Source: Stratiolaelaps scimitus
Lineage: Eukaryota > Arthropoda > Arachnida > Mesostigmata > Laelapidae
NCBI GenBank assembly: GCA_019614645.1
Contig: JABWDB010000002.1
Coordinates: forward strand, 26,711,501-26,775,500
DNA: 64,000 bases
Reading direction: 5' to 3'
The translations under genes were made by a program, and so were the position numbers. The notes under the pieces were generated by a model, which did not search any database, was not told the DNA's origin, and saw only the letters and a program-made list of their open reading frames with translations. Shown here piece after piece: positions 25,701 through 35,532 of the stretch (position 1 is the first letter of the stretch; every line of letters starts with the position of its first letter).

Positions 25701-28700
25701 AATATGGGATGTACCGCGAAAAAACTGCGTCTACTGCCAAAAGCGAAGGACTTTGGCTTTATTTTGATAACGATTAAGGCCAATGGGTCAGCATATGTAG
25801 GCCATGGCCGACACAACTCCTCGAGGAAGGCCTACAAAGGCTGGCCGTTGTATTCAACAAGTAAGACGAGCTTCTCCCTTCCGGTGAATAACTAATGAGA
25901 AAAATGAACTCCTCCCCTGTACTTTGAACTCTAGATACATTTGTTTGAGCACAAACGCGACATAACTCTTACTTACTCAAAAATAAGTTTAACAGCAACA
26001 AAGGAGTTGTATCATAGCACAGCCTAAAGAATAATTCTTTATATAAATTTATGAAATCATATATTTCATAGTGTTTGCCTGGTCGGTTATACTGTTAAAA
26101 CTTCTGTCTTAAAAATGTACACATAAGGCATTACAATGCTGAAGTTTTCGATTTGTAATGACCACCTAAATCGTGTGATATCACACCTCTATCAGGAAGT
26201 GTGTGTATTGTAAAGTCATAGTAGCCTATGCAGCTATAGAAATACGGGTGAAATATTAAATATAATCGAGATATGTAGTTCCTGCTCATTGCGTCCTGTA
26301 ACCCTTTACTGTCATACTTTTCTTCAGTCTTTATCTCCTCTTCTTTCTTTTTATCCCGAGCATCGGGTTGAGTATTTGCAATCAATTGCGCCAACGGTGT
26401 GTATATGCGTCCTCAGCAGTCCAATAGTAATTAGTCTGATTGAATAGATGTGACACAAGAAATGATTACTCGACTCAGTGCCCAGACAATATCTGGAGCA
26501 GATCTGAACGACACGGTATCGGTCTCGCTGTAACAAGGCGTCTTGCTCGTCGCTGGAGCACAATAGGCAAACTATCTGTGAATAGGAATAACCTCCGTCT
26601 AAGGAAAATAGCGGAGAATGACATCAGATGCCGCAGATACGCCAACCCCTGCAACCGAAGATCTGAAAAGTGTTTTTCTGAGTAACAGACAGAAGGATAT
26701 ATTTGTTTACTCCGGGTATGAACAAGCTTGGCCCTATTCACATAAGGCCAAGTTCCATTCCGCACCTGAAGCACGCCTAATATTTAGTATATAAATAATA
26801 TAACAGTGTATGCAAAATCGCTCGCGTAAATATATATGCAAATACGGTGTAACCAGAGGAAAAGCAAATTTACAATCGTAATCAGTTGTGAATCTCCAGC
26901 TCGTTCGGGATTCGAGTGCCGACGACAAGACTGGCACAAACCCGGGCAAGAATAGCTGCGAAGCTGAAATTGAATACGTTTTTCTATTCCTTTCGGAGAA
27001 AAGAGAAGAAACTTTGTCGACCTAATCAAGAGTGATGATGATGACATGAATTTAAGACTGTGATCAGCATGTTTACGGGCATTTGGCAAGGGTGATTCTT
27101 CTTCAGGTAAATTGTAATCATAACTAAAGCCCTGTTAATCTGCTCGAGTTATAGGCAGACTAGAGTAGATCTGGTAATCTGCCCGGCCATGTGGAATATC
27201 ATAGTTCAAATTGCACATACAAATTGTTTTCCTTTATTTGTACGACTTTATCTCTGCATTCGCGACCTTGACCTTGTAGTCGGAACGGTGAAATGCAAGT
27301 GTGCTTTTGACGAAGTGAACCAGATTTAGTTTGCAGGGATATGTAATACGTCCGTTATGTGCGAAGCTAGTGAGGCTATGAGTCAGCTCGGAAATTTTAA
27401 TTTAAAAAGTGAATTCAACTTACTATAATTTACTTTCTAGAGCTAACCTCATTTTGAAATACGAGAACCTCCTACAGTTCCCAGCTCAAAATTGTTCACG
27501 TTGGTTTGTTGTTGTTGTTGTTGTTCAGGCAACGGAGACGTACGGTCTACCAGAGGAGCAGGTGGCTGAATTTAAGGAGGCATTTCTCCTGTTCGACAAG
27601 GACTGCGACGGAATGATCACGGCCGCGGAGCTGGGCGTCGTCATGCGATCGCTCGGCCAGCGGCCTACGGAGCAGGAGCTCAAAAGGATGGTTACCATGG
27701 TTGACCAGGACGGCAATGGTTGGTTTCAATATATAACACTCTCTGTTCTGTTGTTAATTTGAATTGTATTTGGTACTAAGTATTAGTAAAATATTGTGAA
27801 TTACTTTCACTCAACAAAGCAGCATCGCACACATAGACTGCAAATGGAACATAGAAAAGAAACGATCCAATGTCGGTCTTAACTTGGACTTGTCCTAATT
27901 TGATAAATAACAGAATAGTGTAAATATACTATTGTGTTTTTATGACATTTGTATAGTTTATTACTTTGTTGGATCCAAGTTGGTTACGTCTCAGGTGTCT
28001 GTTTGAATAATGGAAAGGCATTTACTGTTACTTCGTCTGAACACACGACCGAACACACTTGTTTATCACTTGAGCGACATAGCCATCATCAGTGACTTCA
28101 TATAGTATGATGCCCCAATAGGAATCGATTCCTGTTGAAGTATACATAAGGTATTAACTTTGGGTATCATACACAAAATCTCGTTAATTCGAAAGCCGTT
28201 CGAAAGCATCGCTCCGTTAATTGAAGCTAGGAAGACCACCAAGCAATCCGCTCTCAATATGTATATACACGTTGTCAATTCCGTGAATAGCTATTCAACG
28301 CTAAATGTGTAGGCAGCACTTAACAGACAACGAATTGCAAGCTTAACACAGTTAGATACGTTATCTAAGTGGGAAACTTGATCATACAATATTTTTTATA
28401 TTTACCCGTTCTGTTATAGTATTGCCCCCTCGGGGCGCTGGTATTCAATTGACCACGCATTTGGGTACTCGATTTCTATATCAAAATTACCTTACTCATC
28501 AGCTGTAAATGTTTGCCCAGTTCAATATGACTAACTGTTCAGTTTCGGGGCACCGCCAAGTTTGGGGTCAGGTGCACCCGTCTTCGTCTCTAACAATGAA
28601 TAAACCAAACAGAGTTGTCTCCCGTTGAGGAGTAAAGACGTACGTCACAGTGCCTTGCTTGCCATAAATAATCGGCCACTAGTCTACTCGGTGCTATACG

Positions 28701-28919
28701 ATCGCCCCCGGAGGAATGAATCTAGGTTACTTAGACGTTTACAAGCGTCCCACAGGGATTACCGACTAGGACGAACCTGACTTTCTCCAAATACCGAAAT
28801 AAGTTGTGATTTTTCCTGGACCTGTATCAATTTACTTAGGCTAACTCCCCTGGTTGGTCTACCAGGATGGTGTAGCAGTTGGGTGCTTCTCCGATTAATC
28901 GGAGTACGACTGCGGTGTT

Positions 28920-28975
<56 letters not shown>

Positions 28976-29358
28976 TACGGACCAGTGAGTAGTATGTTCA
29001 TATATATATATATGAACGATCTACTCACTGGTCCGTATTTTAATTATAGGTTTTCTCTGTAAATCTGTATTTCGTTATGGCGATTTCAGGGACGATCGAG
29101 TTCAACGAGTTCTTGATGATGATGTCTCGCAAGATGAAGGAGGCCGACTCGGAGGAGGAGCTCCGCGAGGCGTTCCGAGTGTTCGATCGGGACGGCGACG
29201 GATTCATCTCGCGAGAAGAGCTCAGTCTCGTCATGAACAACCTCGGCGAGAAGCTAAGCGACGATGACGTCGAGGATATGATCAGAGAGGCCGATCTGGA
29301 CGGCGATGGCAAGATCAACTACCAAGAGTTTGTGCTCATTATCACCTCCGCCAAGTAG
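11413..29358 (+). CDS. calmodulin-like EF-hand Ca2+ sensor (3 coding exons, complete)
   Basis: Proposed join: 11413-11421, 27529-27718, 29090-29358, giving 155 residues from the first ATG (153 from the second); calmodulins have 149. Four canonical EF-hand loops are visible in order: [36 protein letters not shown] and [12 protein letters not shown]. Each has acids or Asn at loop positions 1, 3, 5 and Glu at 12, so all four should bind Ca2+. The central linker [13 protein letters not shown] is calmodulin-type. By eye about 70% of positions match animal calmodulin, which is normally almost invariant, so this looks like a diverged paralogue rather than calmodulin itself. Differences include Cys in loop 1, three Met in a row before SRK, and two Ile near the C-terminus where calmodulin has two Met. 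The expected role is Ca2+-dependent binding of target peptides in the cytosol; the partners are unknown. Confidence 0.85.
14722..14752. repeat. (TA)n-(TG)n microsatellite
   Basis: A TA run of about nine units is followed by a TG run of about six units. Confidence 0.9.
14886..15085 (+). mobile_element. 3'-end fragment of a non-LTR retrotransposon, copy 1
   Basis: This segment matches 24691-24885 almost base for base over about 190 bp, both on the + strand. Read in the frame of the second copy's C-terminus it gives [20 protein letters not shown], then STR, a stop and [10 protein letters not shown]. This is the '(L/V)W(N/G)xLPxELR' tail typical of jockey/CR1/L2-type non-LTR polymerases. Only the very 3' end is present and it is not functional. 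Confidence 0.6.
15137..15155. repeat. (TA)n microsatellite
   Basis: Uninterrupted TA run close behind the non-LTR 3' fragment. Such runs often mark the tail of non-LTR copies, but the second copy has no equivalent run there. Confidence 0.85.
15400..15417. repeat. (ATT)n microsatellite
   Basis: About six TTA/ATT units in intron 1 of the calmodulin-like gene. Confidence 0.85.
17531..17712 (+). repeat. SINE-like dispersed repeat, copy B
   Basis: It contains a GGTGGCGTGGTGC head (A-box position), GAGTTCGATCCCCACC (pol III B-box-like), the shared block TTGCACATTTGCATTTAAAG, a 'CCGTCTTATGAAGCAAT' block, and 'AGTACCGTGGACGTTAAAT' with a degraded tail. The same order appears at 37030 (+) and, reversed, at 23848-23992. 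The tRNA-like head indicates a tRNA-derived SINE. Confidence 0.7.
18343..18404. repeat. imperfect 31-bp tandem duplication
   Basis: CAAATATCGTTATGGTTTTA at 18343 is followed 31 bp later by CAAATATCGTCATGCTTTTA, each with a similar T-rich continuation. This is a two-copy tandem repeat in intron 1. Confidence 0.8.
19600..21150. promoter_or_regulatory. second GC- and simple-repeat-rich island inside intron 1
   Basis: It stands out from AT-rich surroundings in the same way as the leader block at 7100-11412: a long GA tract, CA repeats near 20696-20709, GGT/CAG-type triplets near 20395-20440 and ACG/ACT triplets near 20130-20160. Several frames are open by composition only. It may hold an alternative promoter, a non-coding first exon or an enhancer. 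No specific element can be named. Confidence 0.3.
19745..19780. repeat. (GA)18 microsatellite
   Basis: Uninterrupted GA run of about 36 bp. Long GA tracts can serve as GAGA-factor-type sites in arthropods; that role here is inference. Confidence 0.95.
23848..23992 (-). repeat. SINE-like dispersed repeat, copy C (antisense)
   Basis: On the minus strand it reads GTGCCTTCCTGTGTGCGCC, then CTTCGATCCCTACCGCTGCA (B-box-like), CATTTAAAGGAGTCCGTCTT, GTGAAGCAATGCCAAAAGTT and ACCGTGAACCTTAAATGTTG followed by GCTG. It is nearly collinear with the copy at 37030. Confidence 0.7.
24578..24900 (+). pseudogene. non-LTR retrotransposon polymerase C-terminal fragment, copy 2 (frameshifted)
   Basis: From 24578 the frame reads [20 protein letters not shown], then [20 protein letters not shown] and [14 protein letters not shown]. 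This matches the 'LYxxxxILPVxxLYxxxxxxLxxK...LP..L...F.xN...HSxxTR' segment that follows the RT domain in jockey/CR1/L2-like elements. After about 24770 the homology moves to another frame ([19 protein letters not shown], stop, [10 protein letters not shown]), so at least one indel and one stop are present. RT catalytic and endonuclease domains are absent, so the copy is 5'-truncated and dead. The last 190 bp match copy 1 at 14886. Confidence 0.65.
27508..27525 (+). repeat. (GTT)n tract acting as the 3' splice-site tract of exon 2
   Basis: Six GTT units run directly into the CAG acceptor (27526-27528). The usual pyrimidine tract is thus replaced by a mixed TTG triplet repeat, which is polymorphism-prone. 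Confidence 0.8.
27529..27718 (+). CDS. calmodulin-like gene, exon 2 (EF-hand 1 and most of EF-hand 2)
   Basis: Opens after TTGTTCAG in phase 0 and reads [19 protein letters not shown], matching the calmodulin N-terminal helix. It covers loop 1, [19 protein letters not shown] and loop 2 up to DQDGN, ending one base into the Gly codon (phase 1). The donor is GTTGGT, a weak match to GTRAGT, but the next exon completes the EF-hand exactly, so this junction is very likely right. Confidence 0.88.
28923..28967. repeat. (TA)22 microsatellite
   Basis: The longest pure TA run in the window (about 45 bp), abutting the left arm of the foldback. Confidence 0.95.
28965..29048. repeat. near-perfect 84-nt foldback in intron 2
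   Basis: The left arm 28965-28992 is the exact reverse complement of the right arm 29021-29048 (28 of 28 bases). The centre contains a second perfect palindrome, GTTCATATATATATATGAAC type, at 28996-29017, separated by a short TAT/GAT mismatch. It ends 39 nt before the acceptor AG of exon 3, so a stem in the pre-mRNA would sit just upstream of the branch-point region. Confidence 0.93.
29090..29358 (+). CDS. calmodulin-like gene, exon 3 (end of EF-hand 2, EF-hands 3 and 4, stop)
   Basis: After GATTTCAG the first two bases complete the Gly codon, then [58 protein letters not shown] and [20 protein letters not shown] follow, ending in K and TAG (29356-29358). The Lys of LGEK, the usual trimethyl-lysine site of calmodulin (K115), is kept. 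Codon use is GC-rich against an AT-rich intron, supporting real coding sequence. No nearby AATAAA is obvious after the stop. Confidence 0.93.
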
Positions 29359-30014
29359 GCCTCGAGATTGTTCGTGCACATACTGTGTCAACTGCTCGAC
29401 AAAAGTGCACCCAATATAATAGACACAAAAACAGAAAAAAAAAGAGAGAGACGGAAACACAGCACACACCAGACACGTGCACGCTGTCACGGTTACACAG
29501 AGAAAAGATACACACAAACGCAGTCATGTTGACGAATATGACTCACATCATAATATTGTTTTTGCTTGATTGAGCTTAAGAAGCTGCCAGTATGCTCGTA
29601 ATGTTTAATACCCATACGGTGTCATTTTCAACACATCACGATCTGCATTTACCCTGTCGAGTGCGACCACACGTGACGCATACATTGATACCGCCTCTCC
29701 TCATCCTCCTCGTTTAGTATCGCCACTTTATTAGCCACTGCTCTATCGATTGATGGATGAGAGTCGAAAGAATCGATAGAAAAACGGCCTACGAAACAGG
29801 TTGAAAAATAAGAAAAGCTTATGACATATGAAAACTTTCGATTGCGAATTGACATGTTCGTAATAGGATGCAGGAAACTCAATACTGTAACCCAACGAAT
29901 GTTGTAATACTTCAACCGCCACCATTGGTTGGATGCGGATGCTTGTTTATGTCTCCACCATAAAGATGGTACCGTTATATTATAGTTTACCACGGCTGAC
30001 TAGAAGCTAACTGG

Positions 30015-30017
<3 letters not shown>

Positions 30018-30048
<31 letters not shown>
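30018..30048. repeat. (TA)n microsatellite
   Basis: Pure TA run of about 15 units, first of four such runs between 30.0 and 32.5 kb. Confidence 0.9.
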
Positions 30049-30051
<3 letters not shown>

Positions 30052-30231
30052 CATGTAAGATAAAAGTGTCGATTGTCACCATGACCCGAAACGCAAAATC
30101 CATGAGCAGCAGCTAGTAATAGTAACAACAAGGGAAACACCGATTACAAAAATGGATCACGTTCATTCCTCAGAGGAACTATGATACATGCACATGGAGA
30201 TAAGGGTTCACACCACTCACTCACTCACCCC

Positions 30232-30255
30232 ATATATATATATATATATATATAT
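30232..30255. repeat. (TA)n microsatellite
   Basis: Pure TA run of about 12 units preceded by (ACTC)n-like CACTCACTCACTCACCC. Confidence 0.9.
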
Positions 30256-30594
30256 GCAGATACACAACTGTAGCATTAGGTTGTTTTGCACGATGAGCGG
30301 TAGAGTGTAGAATATAGCACTGGATGCATTGACTCTGTAGCAGAGGTATGTTACAGATTCTTCGACACAAGTCACAGAGATAAAAGCAAGTGACTATGTG
30401 TATGTACCAAGCATTTTACACAAACATTTAGATTACGGGCTGCTGATGATGAATACGATAATTGTACAGAGTAAAATACTACGAGAGGTAATGGAAGTAA
30501 TCCAATCGAGAAGAGGACGAAGAATGAATTTCAAGCATTCAAGTAAAGCAAACAATTAACTTCAGTCAGACGCTAAACTTTGCCTGCTAGCTAT

Positions 30595-30632
30595 CAATGA
30601 TATGTTGGGATATCAATTCCAACATATCATTG
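30595..30632. repeat. 14-bp inverted repeat (hairpin)
   Basis: CAATGATATGTTGG (30595-30608) is the exact reverse complement of CCAACATATCATTG (30619-30632). The 10-nt spacer GATATCAATT is itself partly self-complementary. Confidence 0.85.
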
Positions 30633-30856
30633 TATACTACGATACCGTTTGAAATTGCAATTTCTCCCCTGGCCGAGGCCTAACATGCGGACGTTAAAAA
30701 TCGACTGACACAGTCGGGCGTATATTGAATGCAAAACAGACGATGAACACATCCCATCCATACTGCAAGGCTATTCAAACAATGTGTCTGCATTGACAAA
30801 TACGTTGACATTGTAAAAGTTCACAATCTTATGGCATCGAATACCTCAACTCAGTG

Positions 30857-30880
30857 ATATATATATATATATATATATAT
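30857..30880. repeat. (TA)n microsatellite
   Basis: Pure TA run of about 12 units. Confidence 0.9.
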
Positions 30881-32509
30881 GCAGAAAATTCCTACGAAAT
30901 GGTAAGACATTATGTAGGAAAAATGTTCTCTATCCCTTCATAGGGTGCATCGTCACAGGCCATCTAATTGACGGTGTGTATATTGTATCACCATGAAGCA
31001 ATCTCCCTACAAATAACTACGTGGGTCCCTTGAAATACTGTTCGACCACGAAGCTAAAACATTTATTCGACATAAATAATCGGAATATTATACATGGATA
31101 TGTAGACATATATAAAGAGTTCATTACATAATTCAACGCAATCAATTGCGGAAATATGGTTGTCTATGTCGTCGATGGCACGCTTCAACTTTTTAGACTC
31201 TAAAAAATGGTTCACTTTATAGTTATATATTTAGGTATACGATATTCCATATATGACCGTATATATACATATATAGTTGTTATACGTTTGCTACTAAACC
31301 AAAAATGAAAGCGATGAAAAGGTCGAAGCCGATAAAATAAAAGTTCCAAGTCGATCCAAGTCGATTTTCCTTGCACTTTACCTACGTATTTATAACTAAA
31401 TATACATGAAATGGACATTAGCACAAGGCAACATAATTCATTATTAATTAAGGTGAGGAGGAAAAAATAAAAAGGAAAAGACACGAGGTGGTCTTTGCAA
31501 GGGCAGGGCGATTCTAAAACTCGCGGAACGAATCCGAGTTGATTATTAAATGGAAATTTAAAAAAATTTCAAATGGATGCTAGTCTTTCAGAATTTAAAA
31601 ATTACCAATTCATGCTGTTGTTTTCTTAAGAAATCGCATATAAACTTATCCACACGATAAAAAAAAGGTCACTATCGCATTATCTAGGTTTTCTTCTAAC
31701 AATCTATTAGTTTCCTAGGTCCTCAATCAGATAAATATATGGAAAATAATTATATATACTGAACGTGTGTAGATCCTCTGTGTCTATCCCGCTTAAAACT
31801 TCAATCGTGCGGATTATCAACTCAAGAGATCAATTAATTAATTGTATCTTATTGTGAATTCCTCTAAATATTTATGCAAAAGATTCATATTTGTATCGGG
31901 GGCAATATCGAAAAGGCAGAAGCCCCTACCACTCAAGTACTGAGACAGTGAGTATTCGCGGTTCGTTCCACTCATAAACTACAGATTGATACAAAGGGTT
32001 TCGATTGTGGGCCTCCCTTCGCTGGCTGATATCTTCTTGCTAATTACGCCACGTGCTGAAATCATGTCACGTCGGCATGTTTTCGTAGAACCACGCTTGA
32101 AAATTCTGTAGCACTTGATCTTCGAGTAGCCTCCAGAGATGGAGAGCGTCATCTAAAAACGAAGCGTGCACGTGTGACGTATTGCTAACAAAATACACCA
32201 CACGCTCGAAACTGACTTGAAATGCCAAAATCGGAAGGAGCATTAGCTAGCGAAGTTTGTTTATTGGTTCAAATGAACAGGTAACAACTAATTTCATATC
32301 TGTGTCATAGGCTGGGAGCATTCGAATGAGTGACCGTTGGTGCGCCAGGCTACAAAGCTCTAAAATCCTTGATAATAGTATCGAGAAACCACATGCATTT
32401 GTGTACGATTGTAGTACGGTCGAGTGGCCTTGATGATGTTGCCTAAGTCGCTCTTAAATAAGTTTACAATATATTTACATTCAAACACCTATACATACAC
32501 AGGGCAACA

Positions 32510-32536
32510 CATATATATATATATATATATATATAT
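32510..32536. repeat. (TA)n microsatellite
   Basis: Pure TA run of about 13 units. Confidence 0.9.
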
Positions 32537-35308
32537 TGCACCATACACCAACATATGTGCCTATGCGGAATACAGCTAATGAGATTCGGGCCCGGGTTTT
32601 TACAAACGGATTCAAACGGATTAGATAAGAACGTATCCAGAAACAGTGCCATATAGCAGCAACAAATTTACTCGACTGATAGCAAAGATAACTGGTATCA
32701 CTGCAATGCGCGATTAAAATCTTTGGTTGATAGGTCGCTACGCGCTAAGAGGATACAGGAATTTTGATGCCATTTCATTAGTTAACAGTCATTACGCAAT
32801 GTAACGGGAGTGAGCTCACTGTCAGTAATTAAGCCTCTTGCTTCGCCTGTTTCTGGCTAAATCATGGGGAACGTCTGCCCCTTTCCAACCGAAAACAGCC
32901 TGATATTCCCTTCAGAATTTCGTGCCAGTGGAGCCGGGAGCCGTAGAAATCAACTTAAGGAAGATCGTCATTAATGCCTTTACACCACGACCTCGTGAAC
33001 TAGAGAACTATTGCAAATTCAAGTCGCTCATTCAATCGTACTCTTTCGATCAGAGAACGGCACCTCAAGTCGAGAAAACACTAGATCCAGTTGAATCTAT
33101 CTGATAGGAGACAATATACTGTAGGGGGTCGACATCCGCCCAGCAGAAAATACGAATGATACTCAGGCTCCATGACAGTAGCGCGTATACACATCTAGTC
33201 CTATATATATTACAGCAGGAATAACAATCATAATAAAAACTGAATTAATAATACCTAACGTTTATGTTCACCAGATGTGAGAACAGCCTGATGCAGACAA
33301 AGGTAGACACAAGTGAAATACCCGTTTCGTTCAGTTTTTGGTTCGCTTATCGTCGAGAGAAGTAAATGACGCGAATGTCGTACAGGTTGTGCATACAATG
33401 AATAGGAAGACTAGAATCGATTTATCGGCTTACTGGCTTACCAGTGGCATTAGTGGTGAGAAAATGTTCCTAAAATACCCAGCCCTGTTTTTGGGTATTC
33501 CTATATATTTGTCGGGGTTGAGCTCAAACGTTGTGCGGTTATTTGGAACACTTTTGCACTTAGTCGCAATCACTCGTAATTAACAAATGACCCGCCCCAC
33601 GAGATCAATCATAGTGAAAGGCGCGGGCGACAAGAAAGCGTCGATTTCCTCTTGATTTATCATCCCGCTATTACTGATATAATTATGATGATGATAATAA
33701 TAATGATAATAATACACATGTATATGATGATATGTGCTCTATATTTATTATAATATACCTAAGGCAAACAGTGAGGAGAACTCAATGTACCTAACCAACA
33801 GCTAATGCACAAAGCAAAGACACGAAACCCACTCTTAACAGGTATTACCACTTTAACAATATATATATATATAATATATGCTTAAGAAAAAGCACATACT
33901 TATTCTCAAAAGGTCCGTGATACACAAATATGTTAAGTACTATCAGATGTAGACTGACATTTCTAAGGTTTGTATCCCATCATCATATTGGAGCACAGTC
34001 GCCCGGTCAGGAAAAGGAAATCGCTGGGGACAGAGATATAACATCTACTTCTTCATAAAATTCAGGGAGTAATGTCAGACCGCTAATGTAATAACGTAGG
34101 TGAGGGATTCATCCAAAAATAGCTACCGAAGATACGGCCCAATATTGGACCAATATACCAATGGACAATTTCACCGTGTGGGTGTCATCTGAAATACTCA
34201 TTGACAGTATTAGTTACCACCATGCCACTACCCCGCTAGGCATCAAAGCTAATTTCGATTTGTAGATCAATGCCCTACTTATTAAGAAGCATGATTTACA
34301 GTAGACTAAATGGGCCTAGTTACTCGCATGTTCTTCTCTATGACTGATAATACAACAGCAAGAGGCGTGAGGCCAATAACAATTATAAAGCTAATTTATA
34401 GCACCAATTAATGACGAGAATGACAACGTCTTTCTTTACCCTTAGAATACGCGAACGCCCAAAATGATAGAGATGCTGACGGAACAGAAATGTACATCAA
34501 AACTTGGCTTCAAGAAAAGGAAAATCCAACACAATAATCATTCTATCTGATTGGTCCCGATGGTGATATAATGGTCAAATGCACTTGTCTCATATGTCCG
34601 ACAGAGATGCGCTATATGATATTCACTCGTCGTAAACACGAAGTTATTTAGTGAATAGGCAAAAAGTGTAACGACGGCATCGTCAAATGTAGAGATAGCT
34701 TACCTGAGATAATTCATACAAAACTAATGACGATCGCTACTGACATTGCAATTATGATTATTACCATTAATCTTGTTGCCTGTATGACGATTGCCGGCAA
34801 ATTGGTAAGTGCTAATAATCGCGACGATTATGCGGATATTCCTATTATTATTAGTACAATTATTACATAAATAAAGAAAAACTCTTGTACATGTTGCCAC
34901 TAATGATAGAGTCGTCTATTTAGGCACTTCGCTTTGTAAAGTCGCTACAGGTAAAGGCTGCAAGGCTGCATAGCTTCTTATGATCACGAACGGATCTGTA
35001 AGGGGCGAATCCGTTACGTAGACCACTACAATGTTTGCTGTAGTCAATCGAAATGGGAGACCTATATTAGGTAGAGCTATTATACATGCAAAACATAAGA
35101 AAGCCTAGTGCGATTTTTAAGTTCGACAACCTTTAGTTCGGGATTCATCTCATGTTGCCATAGCCGATTTGGAATCCCTTAGACGATCTGAAACCAGGTA
35201 GGGAGATGCGACACGAATACAAGAAAATGATACGGAGTTGGCATGAAAAAGTCCCACGCACACTTTATCGGATCTTGATTAATTGGGACTTTAATTAATT
35301 TTGTGTAG

Positions 35309-35532
35309 GTTTCTAGCATTTGCTGAAGATCTCCCGGATATATTCGTGGGTCATTATTTCTGTTGTAATATACGGTATAATCTTATTTATAGATCCGTTC
35401 AAGATGACAGACGTCTGTTTCAATTATTGCGTAGCAACCCTGGCGCCATTCAAAACGAGACCCGATCTACAATCAAGCTCACAATAGACAGCGCGTTTCT
35501 AAGAAGAGAAGGTTTTGGTGGCAATACTATTG
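35309..35532 (+). CDS. orphan exon-like segment (speculative)
   Basis: An open segment of about 74 codons is bounded by TTTTGTGTAG on the left and ATTG|GTGAGC on the right. It reads, in part, SVQDDRRLFQLLRSNPGAIQ and LTIDSAFLRREGFGGNTI. Phases would be: one base completing a codon at the start, one base left at the end. No family is recognised and no partner exon is seen nearby. It could be a chance frame. Confidence 0.2.

Larger units (their letters stand above)
11422..27528 (+). other. intron 1 of the calmodulin-like gene (16.1 kb, inferred)
   Basis: Begins GTAAGTAAG and ends in a GTT-rich tract plus CAG. It contains repeat copies, non-LTR fragments and microsatellites (listed separately) and a GC-rich island at 19600-21150. 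I found no exon in it that I can support. Confidence 0.5.
27719..29089 (+). other. intron 2 of the calmodulin-like gene (1.37 kb)
   Basis: The weak donor GTTGGT is paired with the acceptor GATTTCAG at 29082-29089. A TA microsatellite and a long foldback occupy its last 170 bp. Read-through would add 14 codons and then a stop at 27760-27762. Confidence 0.8.
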
